Notes under the pieces: model-generated
Told to the model about the DNA's origin: nothing
The model's input: only the letters and a program-made list of their open reading frames with translations
Database searches by the model: none
Made by a program: the position numbers and the translations under genes
From: Aradus depressus
Lineage: Eukaryota > Arthropoda > Insecta > Hemiptera > Aradidae
Reading direction: 5' to 3'
NCBI GenBank assembly: GCA_963662175.1
Contig: OY759219.1
Span: 42,665,675 to 42,729,674, forward strand
Length of the DNA stretch: 64,000 bases
Part shown: positions 12,171 through 23,135 of the stretch, one piece after another
How the letters are laid out: every line of letters starts with the position of its first letter
How positions within the stretch are numbered: position 1 is the stretch's first letter

Positions 12171-12970
12171 CATATGTGGGCAACAACCGGCCCGCTGTAA
12201 GATTTGGTCCGGCCCGCGAGACATTTTGAAAAACCCAATTTAAACAAAAAATAATATTACACTATTTACAACTTCTAAGTTGAGAAACGCGGACATATTG
12301 TGGAAACTTGTAATAAATAGATAAAACAAACTTATTTTTGAAATATTGTCTATTCCACCTGTGGAATAGACAATATTTCAAAAATAAGTTTGTTTTATCT
12401 ATTTATTACACTATTTACTCACACTCACTCCAAATTAGGAAGATCGAGTAGGATGGGGTTTGTCGCTTGCCCCTGCGGAATCAAGTGAGCGAGCAAGGCG
12501 AGTGAGGAAAAATTCATGTCATCGCGTGTTTGTTTATGGTCAATAAATTTGAGTATTTTTTTTGTGTTTTTAATGTGTGTGTTTGCGGATGCGATCATGT
12601 TCATGTGATTGATTGATAGTGTTACGATAGAACAAAATACATGCAAAAGGAACCAAACATCAATGGATTAGTTTCCCAAATTCAAGCTCAAGTGTCTCAT
12701 TGATTTCGGTGTCGCTACTTAACTTTCGTAGTTTGTAATAATTCCAAATGTCACGATTTAATTATAATATTGTACCTATCTTTTTTCATTTCATTTTGTT
12801 ATTTTAATAAATTGTATTATAATAACATTGTCTTATTATTTCATGTCTGATATTTATCGCTAAAAATTATGAACACTACTTAAAAGTCCGACGTTATTTT
12901 ATTTTGAACCATCTACGCGGCCCGCGAACTAAAGTTTGGCCCGCAACATGTCAAAGGTTGCCCATACATG
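12171..12970 (+). mobile_element. Non-autonomous hAT-like element, family D, copy 1
   Basis: Ends are CATATGTGGGCAAC and the reverse complement of CATGTATGGGCAAC, followed inward by GGCCCGC-rich motifs (GGCCCGCTG, GGCCCGCGAG, GCGGCCCGCG). This arrangement is common at hAT ends. ATCTAAGA, 8 bp, is duplicated at 12163-12170 and 12971-12978. No transposase frame is present. The element was itself invaded by family E at 12269. A shorter reverse copy without that insert is at 14327-14754. Confidence 0.8.
12269..12405 (+). mobile_element. Family E insert, palindromic, 12-bp TSD
   Basis: A 137-bp insert interrupts family D copy 1 and is flanked by TTACACTATTTA at 12257-12268 and 12406-12417. The uninserted state is visible in D copy 2, which reads straight across this point. 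The insert begins CAACTTCTAAGTTGAG, contains ACGCGGACATATTGTGG, then forms a 48-bp perfect inverted repeat centred near 12357 on TATTCCAC/GTGGAATA. The same sequence recurs at 33477, 34864 and 57818. Confidence 0.8.
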
Positions 12971-12978
12971 ATCTAAGA

Positions 12979-13873
12979 CATTAAGAGGTAATTGAACTAG
13001 GTTGGTGGTTGTCAAGACGGAGTGGCAGGCAGTCGGAAGTCTAGAGAGGACGAATGTCTCTTGGAACCGTGTCATGAGGGTGAATGTCTCTTGCAGACTA
13101 GACACGTGCTCAATGTCTGTCTAGCCGAGCACGTGAGTAGAATGAATGTCTCGTGACAATATGATTGGATTTGTTCCCCGAAAGTTAACATATATCACCC
13201 ACCCACAGATCAGATACTGACTATGAACACAAACAAATATTAACTTAAATCGTGATGTTGCAAGGTCCACGTTATTTTGTTTATATTCTACTGTCTAAGA
13301 TAAACATAAATATGGCGTCGATGAATCACCGACGGTGTACTTCCCCCCACTGAATTAACTAAGTTGCTGCTCTCTCTTTGGAACCTAATCACCGATTGAG
13401 TGAACGGTGTAATGAAGAAGTGATTACGTTCTCAAAGGGAGGGAGTATCCCTTCTAACAATTTTCCTTCAAAATGTTTCTTCGATATTGTTTTTAGTAGA
13501 GGTGAGCATTGATAGTAAATCATCGACCTCTAAACATCGATATTTCCCCAGATAGAGAAATGAATATTCAGAGCTCTTTTTCTCTGTTCTCTGTTTGAAC
13601 ACAACCTCTGTTTGTTCAATTTTTTCCATATTTGACAAATGAAAAAAAAATGTGATGTACGGATGGGAAGGCGGCAAATGAATCGGACGAGTGTGAACAC
13701 GTTTCAGGGGGGGGGGGGGGGGGGGGTAAGGTAAATTACCTGTAATACAATAAATGGCCCCCCATATCTGATTGTTTGACGTATTGAAGAAAGAGAAGAA
13801 AAAGAGTTTGTAACAACAAATTTGTAAGAGTAAAAAATATTTTGTATAATAGATCCTATACATCTATGAACTT
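12979..13873. other. Mixed region: short local repeats and family A fragment
   Basis: 13030-13160 repeats GAATGTCTC four times at irregular spacing. 13320-13400 is a reverse family A fragment (CACCGACGGTGTACTTCCCC). A G run of about 21 bp lies at 13708-13728. The 131-codon minus frame at 13468-13863 runs through the G run (proline stretch) and has no other support as a gene. Confidence 0.4.
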
Positions 13874-14133
13874 AGGGCCCTTAGTTTATTTTATCTGGAA
13901 AGTAAAATAAACTTAAGCACGCCGTCCTTCGGATGGGACGTTAAGCGATGGTCCCGAGCCTGTACGATGTCAGGTACTCATTAAAGACCCCTGCCCTAGG
14001 TGAATAAAAATTTAGGACTCCCACAGTAGAGTTGGGCTCATGTCCACCAGAGTGACGAAAGAGCGCTTTGGTAGCAGGCGATATGACCTCGTAGTTAAAG
14101 CCCGGGCATGAGTAATAAAACCTAACCTAACCT
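13874..14133 (+). mobile_element. tRNA-type SINE, 5'-truncated
   Basis: Starts inside the SINE body (GGGCCCTTAGTTTATTTTAT), has the internal block CACGCCGTCCTTCGGATGGG and ends with GCCCGGGCATGAG and CCTAACCTAACC. The tRNA-like head is absent. Confidence 0.88.
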
Positions 14134-14179
14134 CTATGTACTTTCTGAAATGTACATTTATCTGACGATATGTATCATT

Positions 14180-14260
14180 TATTACATCCCCAGCTATGTA
14201 TAGGGGAAGTTATGTAATCGGTCAGTTTTCACGGGACTCCATAAGAAGGACAAACTGATT
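14180..14260 (+). repeat. Family A left-end fragment
   Basis: Contains ATCCCCAGCTATGTATAGGG followed by GAAGTTATGTAATCGGTCAG, the family's left-end signature. It breaks off within about 60 bp. Confidence 0.6.
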
Positions 14261-14326
14261 TTCAGCCATATTGTCCAGAAGGGAATCGGGGGGATTTGTT
14301 AAATGGTTTAGAAATGATGGTCTAGG

Positions 14327-14754
14327 CATGTATGGGCAACCTTTGACCTGTTGCGGGCCAAACTTCAGTGTGCAAATACGTTCGCGGGCCGCGTAGATGG
14401 TTCAAAATAAAATAACGTCGGACTTTAAAGTAGTGTTCATAATTTTTAGCGATAGATATCAGACATGAAATAATAAGACAATGTTATTATAATATAATTT
14501 ATTAAAATAACAAAATGAAATACGCAAATTTATTGACCATAAACAAACACGCGATGACATGAATGTTTCCTCACTCGCCTTGCTCGCTCACTTGATTCCG
14601 CAGGAGCAAGCGACAAACCCCATCCTACTCTATCTTCCTAATTTGGAGTAAGTGTGAGTAAGTAGTATAATATTTTTTTTTTTTAATTGGGTTTTTCAAA
14701 ATGTCTCGCGGGCCGGACCAAATCTTACAGCGGGCCGGTTGTTGCCCACATATG
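14327..14754 (-). mobile_element. Non-autonomous hAT-like element, family D, copy 2
   Basis: Reverse copy of the 12171-12970 element, ending CATGTATGGGCAAC on the left and GTTGCCCACATATG on the right. It lacks the family E insert and part of the interior. The flanks GTCTAGGC and GTCTAGAG agree at six of eight positions, so the TSD is only partly preserved. Confidence 0.75.
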
Positions 14755-14762
14755 GTCTAGAG

Positions 14763-15869
14763 GGTTGTTGGAACTAAGGGAGGAAAATAATTTTTTGTAT
14801 CTGAATTAGCTACTTCAGTGACTCACGAGGGGAATGATGACTTCAGTATGGAAGGATTTTGGAATAAAGGGATTTAATGCGCTGCAGATTGGAAACGTTA
14901 ACAGAACCCCAAAGTTCAAGTCCATAAGTCCACATCGGTTTCAGCACTGCATTAAATATATAAGTCGTTTTATTTTCAAAATTAATTTAGATCTTTTGTC
15001 TAGTAGTCTTAGTAACAGTTTGTCGAATAAAAAGCCTAAATAGCAGACATCGTTTCTTGAAGGGATAAGATTATTGTTAAGGACTACTGAAGACCAGGTA
15101 TCATTCATTCATAGAAATTTGCCTTAAGAGACAAAAAACAGAAATTTTTCAACATTTTACCCCCAATTTTTTTTAAGTTGGAAGTTTGGTGGTTTCCCAC
15201 GGCAAAGGCGAACCAATCATAAGACTCGCCGCAACTTATCATATATTTAGGTTTCGCGTGCTCTTATATCCGAATGGAGGGAGATTTACGAATAGTTTCT
15301 CAGAGTGAAAAACTTTTTAATTTCAAAAATGGTTTCATAACTGAATTTCAAGTCAAAATAAACAATTTTTCCTCCGTGACTGTCTACATACACTCTTGTC
15401 ACACGCCTAACTTAAGAACCACAAGACGGATGTATATTAAACTCGATATATGGTCTCAATTAAAACTTTGCACAATCGGGTAAATAATTAAGGGTAGCTA
15501 ACCTGAAAGGATTTTTGAAAAACTAATTTATAGAAAGGGTACATTTTATCAAAACAATTGTAATAATAATAAAGTTTCCGCTCAACAAAATACAGACAAC
15601 TATCAGCTTTCATCATTTATCGTTATATTAGATTTTTTTTTCTCCAGCGAACCGCAAATGTTGCTCCCATTTAGGAATATTTACGGGTGCTTCACAATTT
15701 TCCTAGCCGTGAATAATCCTTTTTTTTTCGATCAGAAATTTCAGTAGTATTAAAATCAGACAGGTAGACACATGACCAAAACAATGAGTTTTTTTTTTTT
15801 TTTTACTATTTTTGACCAACAAACCCTTAATTAGTTATGTATATAAAAGTAAATAAATTGCAGACTTAC
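14763..15869. other. No gene recognised; downstream of receptor exon 2
   Basis: Two 69-codon plus frames (14834, 15274) have no recognisable similarity. T runs occur near 15721 and 15789. Read on the minus strand this lies immediately after the donor of the insulin-receptor-like exon, so it is probably intron. I could not find the next receptor exon anywhere between 1 and 15869. Confidence 0.4.
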
Positions 15870-16137
15870 TTGGATTTTTAAAAACAGCCACAGATCCTCG
15901 AAGGATAACTTTGAGGGAAGACAAAGCGATCTCTTGAAGATTGGGCATCTGTGAGACAACTAAAGCGTAGTCGATGAAGAGTTGACGTCCACGAATGACG
16001 GCCAGGGAAGGAAACAGCGGACCGATAGAGGTGAGCCCATGGACACGATTGAAGAGTACGAAGCCGGTCACTTCCCGAAGTCGAGGAAACGAGAGGTTGG
16101 CGAAATCTAACTCCGTCCCGGACTCGATCAGGACCAC
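15870..16137 (-). CDS. Insulin-receptor-like, second coding exon (most of L1 domain)
   Basis: 89 codons plus one base, bounded by an acceptor (GACTGTTGCAG before GTGGTCCTG) and a donor (CCAA then GTAAGT). It continues in phase 0 from the exon at 23907-24059. The translation shows the receptor L-domain (L1) pattern: LSFPRLREVTG, then RVHGLTSIG, LFPSLAVIRG, LFIDYALVV, MPNLQEIAL and ILRGSV..KNP, matching the repeat strands of insulin/IGF-receptor ectodomains, where KNP is followed by LC. It departs from usual family wording (VLFNRV instead of LLL(Y/F)RV; SVAVFKNP instead of AVRIEKNP), so it may be a diverged paralogue rather than the main receptor. The cysteine-rich region, transmembrane segment and kinase are not in the window. 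Ends in phase 1. Confidence 0.85.
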
Positions 16138-16280
16138 CTGCAACAGTCGTAAGTACACCAGTCAAAACATCCACCTTATGACGATGTGTATGTTAATGAG
16201 TTCTCAAATTTCATATAGGATCAATTCGACCAAAGCTATAGGGCCTCAAAGAATGAAAAATTTTATAGGAAATATTTCAA

Positions 16281-16615
16281 AGTTAGTTATTATGAATCAT
16301 GCCCGGGCTTTAACTACGAGGACATTTCGCCTACTACCAGAGCGCTCTTTTGTCACTCTGGTCGACATGACCCCGACTCTACTGTGGGAGTTCTAAATGT
16401 TGCCTACCCTAAATTTTTATTCACCTAGGGTAGAGTTCTTTAACGACTACCTGACATCGTACAGGCTCGGGACTTAACGTCCCATCCGAAGGACGGCGTG
16501 CTTAAGTTTATTTTACATCCCAGATGAAATAAACTAAGGGCCTCGGCCGGGTTTCGAAACCACGACCTCGAGCTCAGAAGGCAAGCACGCATACCACTCA
16601 GCTACCGGCGCCCTC
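16281..16615 (-). mobile_element. tRNA-type SINE, near full length
   Basis: Minus-strand copy from tail (AGTTAGTTATTATGAATCAT on plus strand) to head (GCTACCGGCGCCCTC at the right). The head has a B-box-like GGTTTCGAAACC-type segment and an A-box-like TAGCTGAGTGGT. This copy has the AATAACTAACT tail type, not the CCTAA type. Confidence 0.9.
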
Positions 16616-17219
16616 TAAATTTTTTATATATTTTTTTTGTAGGTATATATTTTTTATATGTGTTATGTTCGTTACAGGACTCTTATACCAACCACGTTCA
16701 CAGATCACTCTCCCCCTCCCCCTTTTCAAAATCATTTCATACTGGCATTACTGGGTATAAGAAAGTCTCTCTCAGAAATACACTGCACTATGAAACCAAA
16801 AACCATGCCAAGAGTAAAAACCAAGTCAAAACACAACCTACCATTCTGAATAATTTAGTTAAAAAATTCCCCACTAGAGTTGTTGCTTAGCTGAAGAGCC
16901 AAATAGTTGGAGAAGTAGGTCATTAAAAATGTTCGGATAAGAGCCCTCCTCCCCCCTCCTGAAGCCCCCTCCCCAAGGAAATCCCACCACAAAGGACCTA
17001 TAATGTAATTAGGGCAACCCAGGGACACAAAGAGACAGTCTCCCTCCACTGCAGGTTCCAGACTATCTGCGGATTACTTCAGGGATCTGTATATATTTAA
17101 ATTGGTCCCTCGACTGAATTAAGGAAGGATTTAGGCCAATTGATAATCTTCTTTATCGGTGAACCTAGGTATATTTTCTATATCCAATTTAATTTTCCTT
17201 TTCTTTCCCAGTTCGATAT
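16616..17219. other. Intronic region, nothing recognised
   Basis: Short overlapping frames (63, 76 and 64 codons at 16658-17049) without similarity or splice context. A CCCTCC-rich stretch lies near 16945-16980. Confidence 0.4.
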
Positions 17220-17660
17220 TTCATACAAAATTATTATTGAGGAACTTCCCCAGTAGGAATTAATCAATTAACTGTACGTTCATCCTCCGAAACCAATCGA
17301 CGTTTAGGGCTGAATATCAATATTTGACTTACGTAGTTGCTTCTGAATCTTGTGTCGATACATTCATTACAGTAGTTATGGAGGTTTTTGAGTGTAGCCC
17401 CCCTCTGATCACCCTCCATCTTTCCGATGGCCGATTTAGCTGAAAATCAGTAGGTGTCGCCTATATGGGGTTCTGTATACACATATAAAATTTAGTGTTC
17501 ATACATTCATTCTATCGAGATTTATCGTTTTCCTAGACACATATATGCCGATTTTTTTCCATTTTTAGAAAGTGGGAAAACATGAAATTCCGGGAAAAAA
17601 TCAACATGAAATTTCTGAGCACGTGCATAACTTTGCCTATAATATACTTCTTATAGTTGG
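17220..17660 (-). repeat. Family A, long reverse copy
   Basis: Runs from GGAACTTCCCCAGTAGGAAT through CTTGTGTCGATACATTCATT and ATGGGGTTCTGTATACACAT to AAAATCAACATGAAATTTCT and GCATAACTTTGCC. This is one of the fuller copies, about 440 bp. 17740-17880 holds further degraded pieces. Confidence 0.7.
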
Positions 17661-18388
17661 GTAAAAGTTGTAGTAAGTAAAAACGTCGTCAGCAATGTCC
17701 TTCTCCAGCCCGAACTATTTGTCATCGTCACTTTCGTCTCTAAACATTTCTCCATAGCGATCATTTGGCTGAAAATCAATAGATGTAGTTATTATGGATT
17801 TTAGGAGCAACACATGAAACAGTATAGCTATTTTAATTTCTGGATTATAGTGGACAGATAATATACACATTCTGGCGATAACTCAAAATAGAATTTCTAA
17901 TGTTTACATAATTCCCTCTACACTGTGTATCGTTGGAAAAGTAAAAATAGCTCATATTTCTTTGTAAATCAACTTTTAGGAGAGTGACAGCCTGCAGGGA
18001 GTGGAGGGGGGGGGGGGGTGAGGGCGCCGGCGGGAAACTAACGCGTCCCGCCCAAACCTAGCAAACACAACCCCCAAACACCCCCGGACATAAGAAGAGG
18101 GGAAAGGAAAAATGGGACGGAGAAAAATTAGCCTATTTTGGAGTTGGGATTGCAAGGGAGAACACATGATAGGAGGCAACAAACAGAGCCTGGGGGATAA
18201 TTTGGATGGCGACGAAGCCAGGGTTCTGAATACACATAATACTCCTGTCTGTTTGTGTGTTTGTCAACACGATAACTACCGATAGAAGAAACATAATGGC
18301 AAGAAATTTTACAAGTACATCCAGAACCCCATAAGATCGACAACTATTGATTTTCAAACAAATCATCCCAAAAGACGGAAGATATCAG

Positions 18389-18429
18389 GGGGGGGGGGGG
18401 GGGGGGGGAAGAGAGAGAGAGAGAGAGAG
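18389..18429. repeat. Poly-G run followed by GA microsatellite
   Basis: About 19 consecutive G then AGAGAGAG to 18429, embedded in a forward family A fragment (18220-18360: CAACACGATAACTACCGATA). Several other family A copies have G runs at the same internal site. Confidence 0.9.
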
Positions 18430-18589
18430 GGTTTCGTCGCCATGAAAAATATCCTCCATCTGTTTGTTCCTCCTACCATGTCTTCTCCCTTCCAATCCAA
18501 AAAATTGAGTTGCAAATCGTTTTAAAGGTCATACCAAGGACTATTTGATTGGATGAACTACAGTGTGGTAAAAGAAAATGAAATGTAAA

Positions 18590-19470
18590 ATGAAATTAAT
18601 AAATAATAATTGAATTAATAATAATAATAATAATATAAACAATAAATTACCACATTTCCTGTAGAAATTTTATCTCTGGTCTTTTATTAAATTTTGATTT
18701 TTACAGTAATTTCCTAAAAGGGCCCTAAAAAAATATCAAAAGTTCAAGACGTGCAATTTTGAAGAAAGTGCATGTATATTTAAAAAAATTTCAATTAACA
18801 AACTTTTCATTTGGGTTCCTAAAGAGATGCCATGTTTTTTTTTTTAATTTTTTTCTTACCTCTTGGCCTGATGTTCCGTGCATATTGGCCATAAAAGTTT
18901 ATATAATTAATTTTATGTTTATATTTTTTCCTGGCCAATAAAAGCCAAAGAGACACAGCCCAGTTCAATAATAATAAATCTAATCCAAAGGTTTTCAAAT
19001 TATCTTACTGGGCCAATAGGGAAAATGAAAAGAATAGAATTTAGAGATCAAATAATTGGCTTTATTTTCTTATATCTACATTATAAAATTAAAAACTAAA
19101 CATTAAAACAAAATTCAAAAGAAAAAAAATTGGCCATTTATCTAATCAATGAATCTTATATATTTTTGGGCATATATATTTTGTAATTATAAATGAATAA
19201 TAGTACCTTCTTTGCGCATCAATTTTACTGTTAATTGAAACCCTAAACAACAACTCTGTCCACCTTCACATCTCTACCCAGACCACACACCATTCACTCT
19301 TCTACACTAATTCAAAAACAGCTGATGACCGTGGTTTTTTTTTCTACTCTTTGTTTTAAAAGGAAATGCATTCATATTATTCATTTATTAATTCAGCTGC
19401 TGCTTGGATTTTATAAAAAAATAAATATAATTAATTTTTTTATATTAATAATTTAAATTTGTGTATTTTT
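18590..19470 (+). repeat. Dispersed repeat family I, copy 1
   Basis: About 880 bp shared in the same order with 37120-37950: CCACATTTCCTGTAGAAAT, ATCAAAAGTTCAAGA, AAACTTTTCA, AAAGAGATGCCAT, AAAGGTTTTCAAAT, ACTGGGCCAA and AAAACAGCTGATG. This copy has an extra segment near 18850-18960 absent from copy 2. No coding frame; ends not defined. Confidence 0.75.
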
Positions 19471-19975
19471 GATACATCACAACAGTTAACCCAACTGCAA
19501 CGGACAGTCACGGGATCAAGAAAATTGTCTGTTGTAGAAGGGTGTCCGTTGAGGAGGGTTTTAAAAAAACCTTCATTAGGTATAGGTAGGTATGTAGGAT
19601 ATACATACGTCGGGGAGGGGTGTCCATAAAGAGGGGTTGCACTGTACTAGCATTATTAAATTTATTTTGTGAGAGGGTAAGAAAGGGGAGAAAAAAAAAA
19701 CAGAATTTCTCCTTTCAGTTAATAGCTACAGTGAAGGTTGGGGGCTCGAATCTTTTTTAACTTCTTGAGTGTTTCCCAGAATACCAAATCTTCAAAATTC
19801 TCATAAAAATGGTTACAGTTTGAAGGAAAACAGGCAAAATCATGTTAAAATGCTTTCCAGCAGGCTGGAAATGGATGGAATCGGAACATAACCAAAATCA
19901 ATACGTTCCAGCAGTGGAACGGAATGGATAGAACGGTTCCATGGTTTTGCTGGAACGATTCATCACTAGTTGTGG
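19471..19975. other. Intronic region, nothing recognised
   Basis: Contains a locally repetitive stretch with GGAACGGAATGG and GGAACGATTC words near 19870-19960. No gene or named repeat recognised. Confidence 0.4.
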
Positions 19976-20208
19976 CATTGAGGGCGTCAGTAGATCAGTG
20001 GTAGCGTACTGGGACGTTGAGTGATGGTCCCGAGCCTGTACCATAGGAACACGTTAAAGACTAGGTGAATAAACCTGGATAGACAACATTTAGGACGCTT
20101 ACAGTAGAGTCAGGCTCATGTCCGCTAGAGTAACTAAAGAGCGCTCTGGTAGTACACGATATGACCTTGCAGTTAAAGCCCGGGCATGAGTCAAAATAAC
20201 TAGTTGTG
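19976..20208 (+). mobile_element. tRNA-type SINE with internal deletion
   Basis: Head GAGGGCGTCAGTAGATCAGT jumps directly to GGGACGTTGAGTGATGG, losing the B-box half of the tRNA-like region. The 3' end is normal (GCCCGGGCATGAG). ACTAGTTGTGG occurs just before (19965-19975) and just after (about 20203-20213) and is a probable target duplication. Confidence 0.8.
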
Positions 20209-20379
20209 GGTCACTCACCTGATACTATTTATATTGAGCACTGACTGCTCAGTGTCAAGTCAGGGATCAATGATCACCGAGGACACCGCCTAAAATAAAC
20301 GATGCATTTTCAACCTGTTTGTCTAGACAAATGCAATTCCCAAAATACTTCCTCAAATAGATTTTACTTCCTCGTCTGT

Positions 20380-20759
20380 GTATGTGTTGTATTTCGGTCA
20401 AAAATTCGATACGGAGTTTTCAAAGAAATGTCATGTTTTACGACCTCCTGATTCCAAAAATGAAAAAAAAAATTGGGGGAGACTCAACACAAGAACTCTA
20501 ATAACTTCCGTTGTAAATAAATGTGTTGACACGAAATTCCATATGTGAATTCAAAGCCCTATAAAGACAACACATATTAATTTTTCAGCGGGGGGATCGG
20601 AGGGGGCTCAACTCGAAAATCCCATTAACGGCCTACATAAAATTTTATATTTAAATTCAAAACCCCATAAGGATGGTACTTATTAATTTTCCGCGAAATC
20701 GGTTGAAAAGAAGGGGCGACATAGAAGACGGTCTCGCCTTAAATAGTCTAATAACTGCC
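20380..20759 (+). repeat. Family A copy, split by TIR element
   Basis: Contains TCGGTCAAAAATTCGATACG, GATTCCAAAAATGAAAAAAA and TCTAATAACTGCC. It resumes after the 475-bp insert at 21235 with TAACTGCCGATGTTATGAAT. Confidence 0.7.
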
Positions 20760-21234
20760 GGGAGATGCACGATTCCTCTCCGACCTCCACGATTCCTCTA
20801 TGATTGGTTTTGATTGCGTTTAGCCCATGGCAGGTTTCCTCTCACCTATGATCTTGTTTACTTTCCGTCACCACCCCTTCCTCACCACTCACACATCCGT
20901 CTGGAAGTCATCCCTTGCTCAGTGTCCCAGTGTCAAGGTCAGTGTTCACATTATTATTTATCATTATTTATATAATAAAATTATTTAACCTGAATTGTCC
21001 TCATAGCTTAGAAACTAAGGAGAGGGGCAGATATATCGTCCCGCCGGCTATTACGCCCCTACAATTTATATTAAGTATGTGATCTGAACTTTATAATTTA
21101 CTTATTCCCTACACAACTGAGAGGAATCCTGCCATTCGGTTGAGAGCACTCAACTTCGTCCGAGAGGAATCGTGATGTGGGGATTAGACTGTTCCCCCCA
21201 CTGCTCTTAATTGGAGAGGAATCCGGCGACGCCC
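20760..21234. mobile_element. 475-bp TIR element with 8-bp TSD, superfamily unresolved
   Basis: TAACTGCC is duplicated at 20752-20759 and 21235-21242, and family A reads continuously once the insert is removed. Termini are GGGAGATGCACGATTCCTC and, reversed, GGGCGTCGCCGGATTCCTC; about 16 of the outer 22 positions match, with an identical GATTCCTCTCC block. Subterminal GATTCCTC repeats occur. No transposase frame. An 8-bp TSD fits hAT, P or Merlin; the GGG ends are not the classic hAT CAGRG. Confidence 0.75.
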
Positions 21235-22035
21235 TAACTGCCGATGTTATGAATGTATCGACAGAAGATTTAGTATGACGATTCAGCAGCCATTATGTAA
21301 GTCAAATAGTGATTATGAGCTCAAACGGTCGATTGCCTTTGAAGGGAGAACGAAAACGTAATTGATTAATTCTTGATGGGGAAGTACATATCCGGTGATT
21401 CACCGACGATTTTTTTTCAAATTAATCTAAGTCTGCTCCCTTTGAAATGCATCCTAGAGAGAGACAATTCAAAATGTGTTATTGTTTCAGTTTATTTAAT
21501 TGAAAATGTGGCACTGGTTGGAATCGAGCCAGTCAGTCTACAAATAGTTCAGTAAGTGGTCAAATGTGTCAACTAATTTTCTAGTTGAATCTTTGCATCC
21601 GTATTTCGATAAAGATGGAGTGGACAGTTCCGGGAGGGATCAGCTCCAGATTATATCCTTACTTTACTTCCCCCGATCGATATAAGATACAATTAATAGT
21701 TATTAGATGTAATAACGACAAAATTCTAAACTACTTCCCGTAGACTTTTAAAATCACTTAGCTCTTAGGTTACTTTAAGGTGGGAAAATCTTTAAAACCT
21801 AAACATTTTGAATACAAGCATCTGAAAAAAAGGATTTGCATAAGACTAACAGTTTTAGGAAATCAAGAAAACATCTCAAAATACATGTTTCAAAACTACA
21901 TTTCAGGACTTTTTCTGTAAGTATCGCAAAAAACCGGACGACCTGTGAAAAGTCGTATTTTTATATAAAATTTGTCCTTCAGTTTTCTCAATAACTTTTA
22001 CTTGAAAAGATCTGTGATTAGGTCATAAATATAAG
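21235..22035 (+). other. Family A right end, then unannotated intronic sequence
   Basis: 21235-21410 is the family A continuation ending GGGGAAGTACATATCCGGTG and ATTCACCGACG. 21410-22035 shows nothing recognised; the 60-codon frame at 21373-21555 has no support. Confidence 0.5.
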
Positions 22036-22084
22036 CAGTGTATAAATAAGTAATACAGAGGTATCAGTGCATAGTTTATTTTTT

Positions 22085-22127
22085 ACCACAACTAGTTTCA
22101 TCAGTCAAACTGACATCTTCAGGTGGT
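22085..22127 (-). ncRNA. Candidate type I hammerhead ribozyme, left arm of family G
   Basis: Read 5' to 3' on the minus strand: ACCAC, then CTGAAGA (fits CUGANGA), a hairpin with TCAGT/ACTGA paired, GAAA, the self-complementary ACTAGT overlapping it, U as the NUH cleavage base, then GTGGT. ACCAC and GTGGT pair perfectly as stem I. The very short palindromic stem III is what Penelope-type minimal hammerheads use, probably acting as dimers. Caveats: one extra U sits between the CUGANGA box and stem II, and no activity is shown. Confidence 0.5.
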
Positions 22128-22838
22128 GAAATTTGAACAAACATAAACCAAATTAGTCTAGAATTTACGGTAATTCACAGCTCTTGTCAATCATTAATAT
22201 TTAATGTTAAAAACAACAATGCAACTACATGAAAATATATTAAAATAACGTAATATAATAAAAGTACGTTATTAGAGAAAGGGTCAAAAAACTGGACACA
22301 TATCAGGGACCAGCTGGACACTGGCTGTCTGGCAGACAATCAGATTGCCTCCCACTCCCCCAAACAAAGTTCAAGAAGGGGGGGGAGGGGTTCAAATTGG
22401 GTTACCCTATTTAAGCAGAGGTCTTTTGACGTGAAAACGTCTATTCGCTCGTTAAGCACAGTGATAGCCGGTCAAACTTTCTTGTGTTACAAAATACAGT
22501 CAGATTTCAATCGCTAATAACTACGAGACTAATAATGCGATAACAACGGTTGAGGTCACAATGGATAGAGCATGTCTGTACGTGTTTGTTGTGTAGTGTT
22601 TGTTTTGCCTATGACGTTATCGGCCTAGTATGGGCGCCGGCGGATGATTGTTGCAAATTAGCGTTGTATAAAATTAGGAATTAGTGTAGCGTGATAACGT
22701 GTTTAGATAGAACGTTGATTCGGGTGTCATTGTAAAGAGCTTGAGGAGCACTACTAGGACTCAAAGTGAAACAATAAAAATATTTGCCGAAATATATGTA
22801 AAATCTGTATTAAATTGAAAATTGCAAAAAAATTAAAG

Positions 22839-22982
22839 ATGTCGTCTCATATGAATCGTAAATATGCGCGGAATTATAGAAAACGCAAATCAGAGGAAAG
22901 CTCGCATGAAAAGAAATTTAAAAAACCTAAAAAGTCTATTGACGAGAAAATGAAAAATTATTTTATCCCGCTTGGACCTTGA
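22839..22982 (+). CDS. Small lysine/arginine-rich open frame inside family G
   Basis: 47 codons with ATG start and TGA stop, too short for most gene finders. The product is very basic (RKYARNYRKRK near the start, KKFKKPKKS in the middle) and ends MKNYFIPLGP. Basic SGxxKRKxKK-like leaders followed by a short F/Y-rich end resemble the N-terminal tip of some hAT/ZMYM-type transposases, so it may be a remnant first exon of a transposase. This similarity is weak and from memory of pattern only. The AT-rich context has no other coding signal, so a chance frame is possible. Confidence 0.25.
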   Translation: MSSHMNRKYARNYRKRKSEESSHEKKFKKPKKSIDEKMKNYFIPLGP

Positions 22983-23095
22983 CTATGCCTTAATGTTATT
23001 ATTTTTTTTATTTTTTTTTTTTGTAACAAAAAAACATGATTGACATGTGAATACTCGTAAATTCTAGACTAATTTGGTTTTGTATGTTCAGATTC

Positions 23096-23135
23096 ACCAC
23101 CTGAAGATGTCAGTTTGACAAAACTAGTTGTGGTA
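23096..23135 (+). ncRNA. Degenerate hammerhead-like motif, right arm of family G
   Basis: Plus-strand counterpart of 22085-22127. ACCAC, CTGAAGA, ACTAGT and GTGGT are all kept. The segment between the hairpin and the catalytic GAAA has lost about four bases, so GAAA becomes AAAA (the conserved G is missing). Expected to be inactive. Confidence 0.4.

Noticed and set aside
13468..13863. 131-codon minus-strand gene
   Set aside because: It runs through a 21-base G run giving a polyproline stretch and has no recognisable domain or splice context.
15878..16396. Other frames over receptor exon 2 (98 codons minus, 133 codons plus)
   Set aside because: Shadows of the real exon in other phases; the L1-like translation is bounded by proper splice sites.
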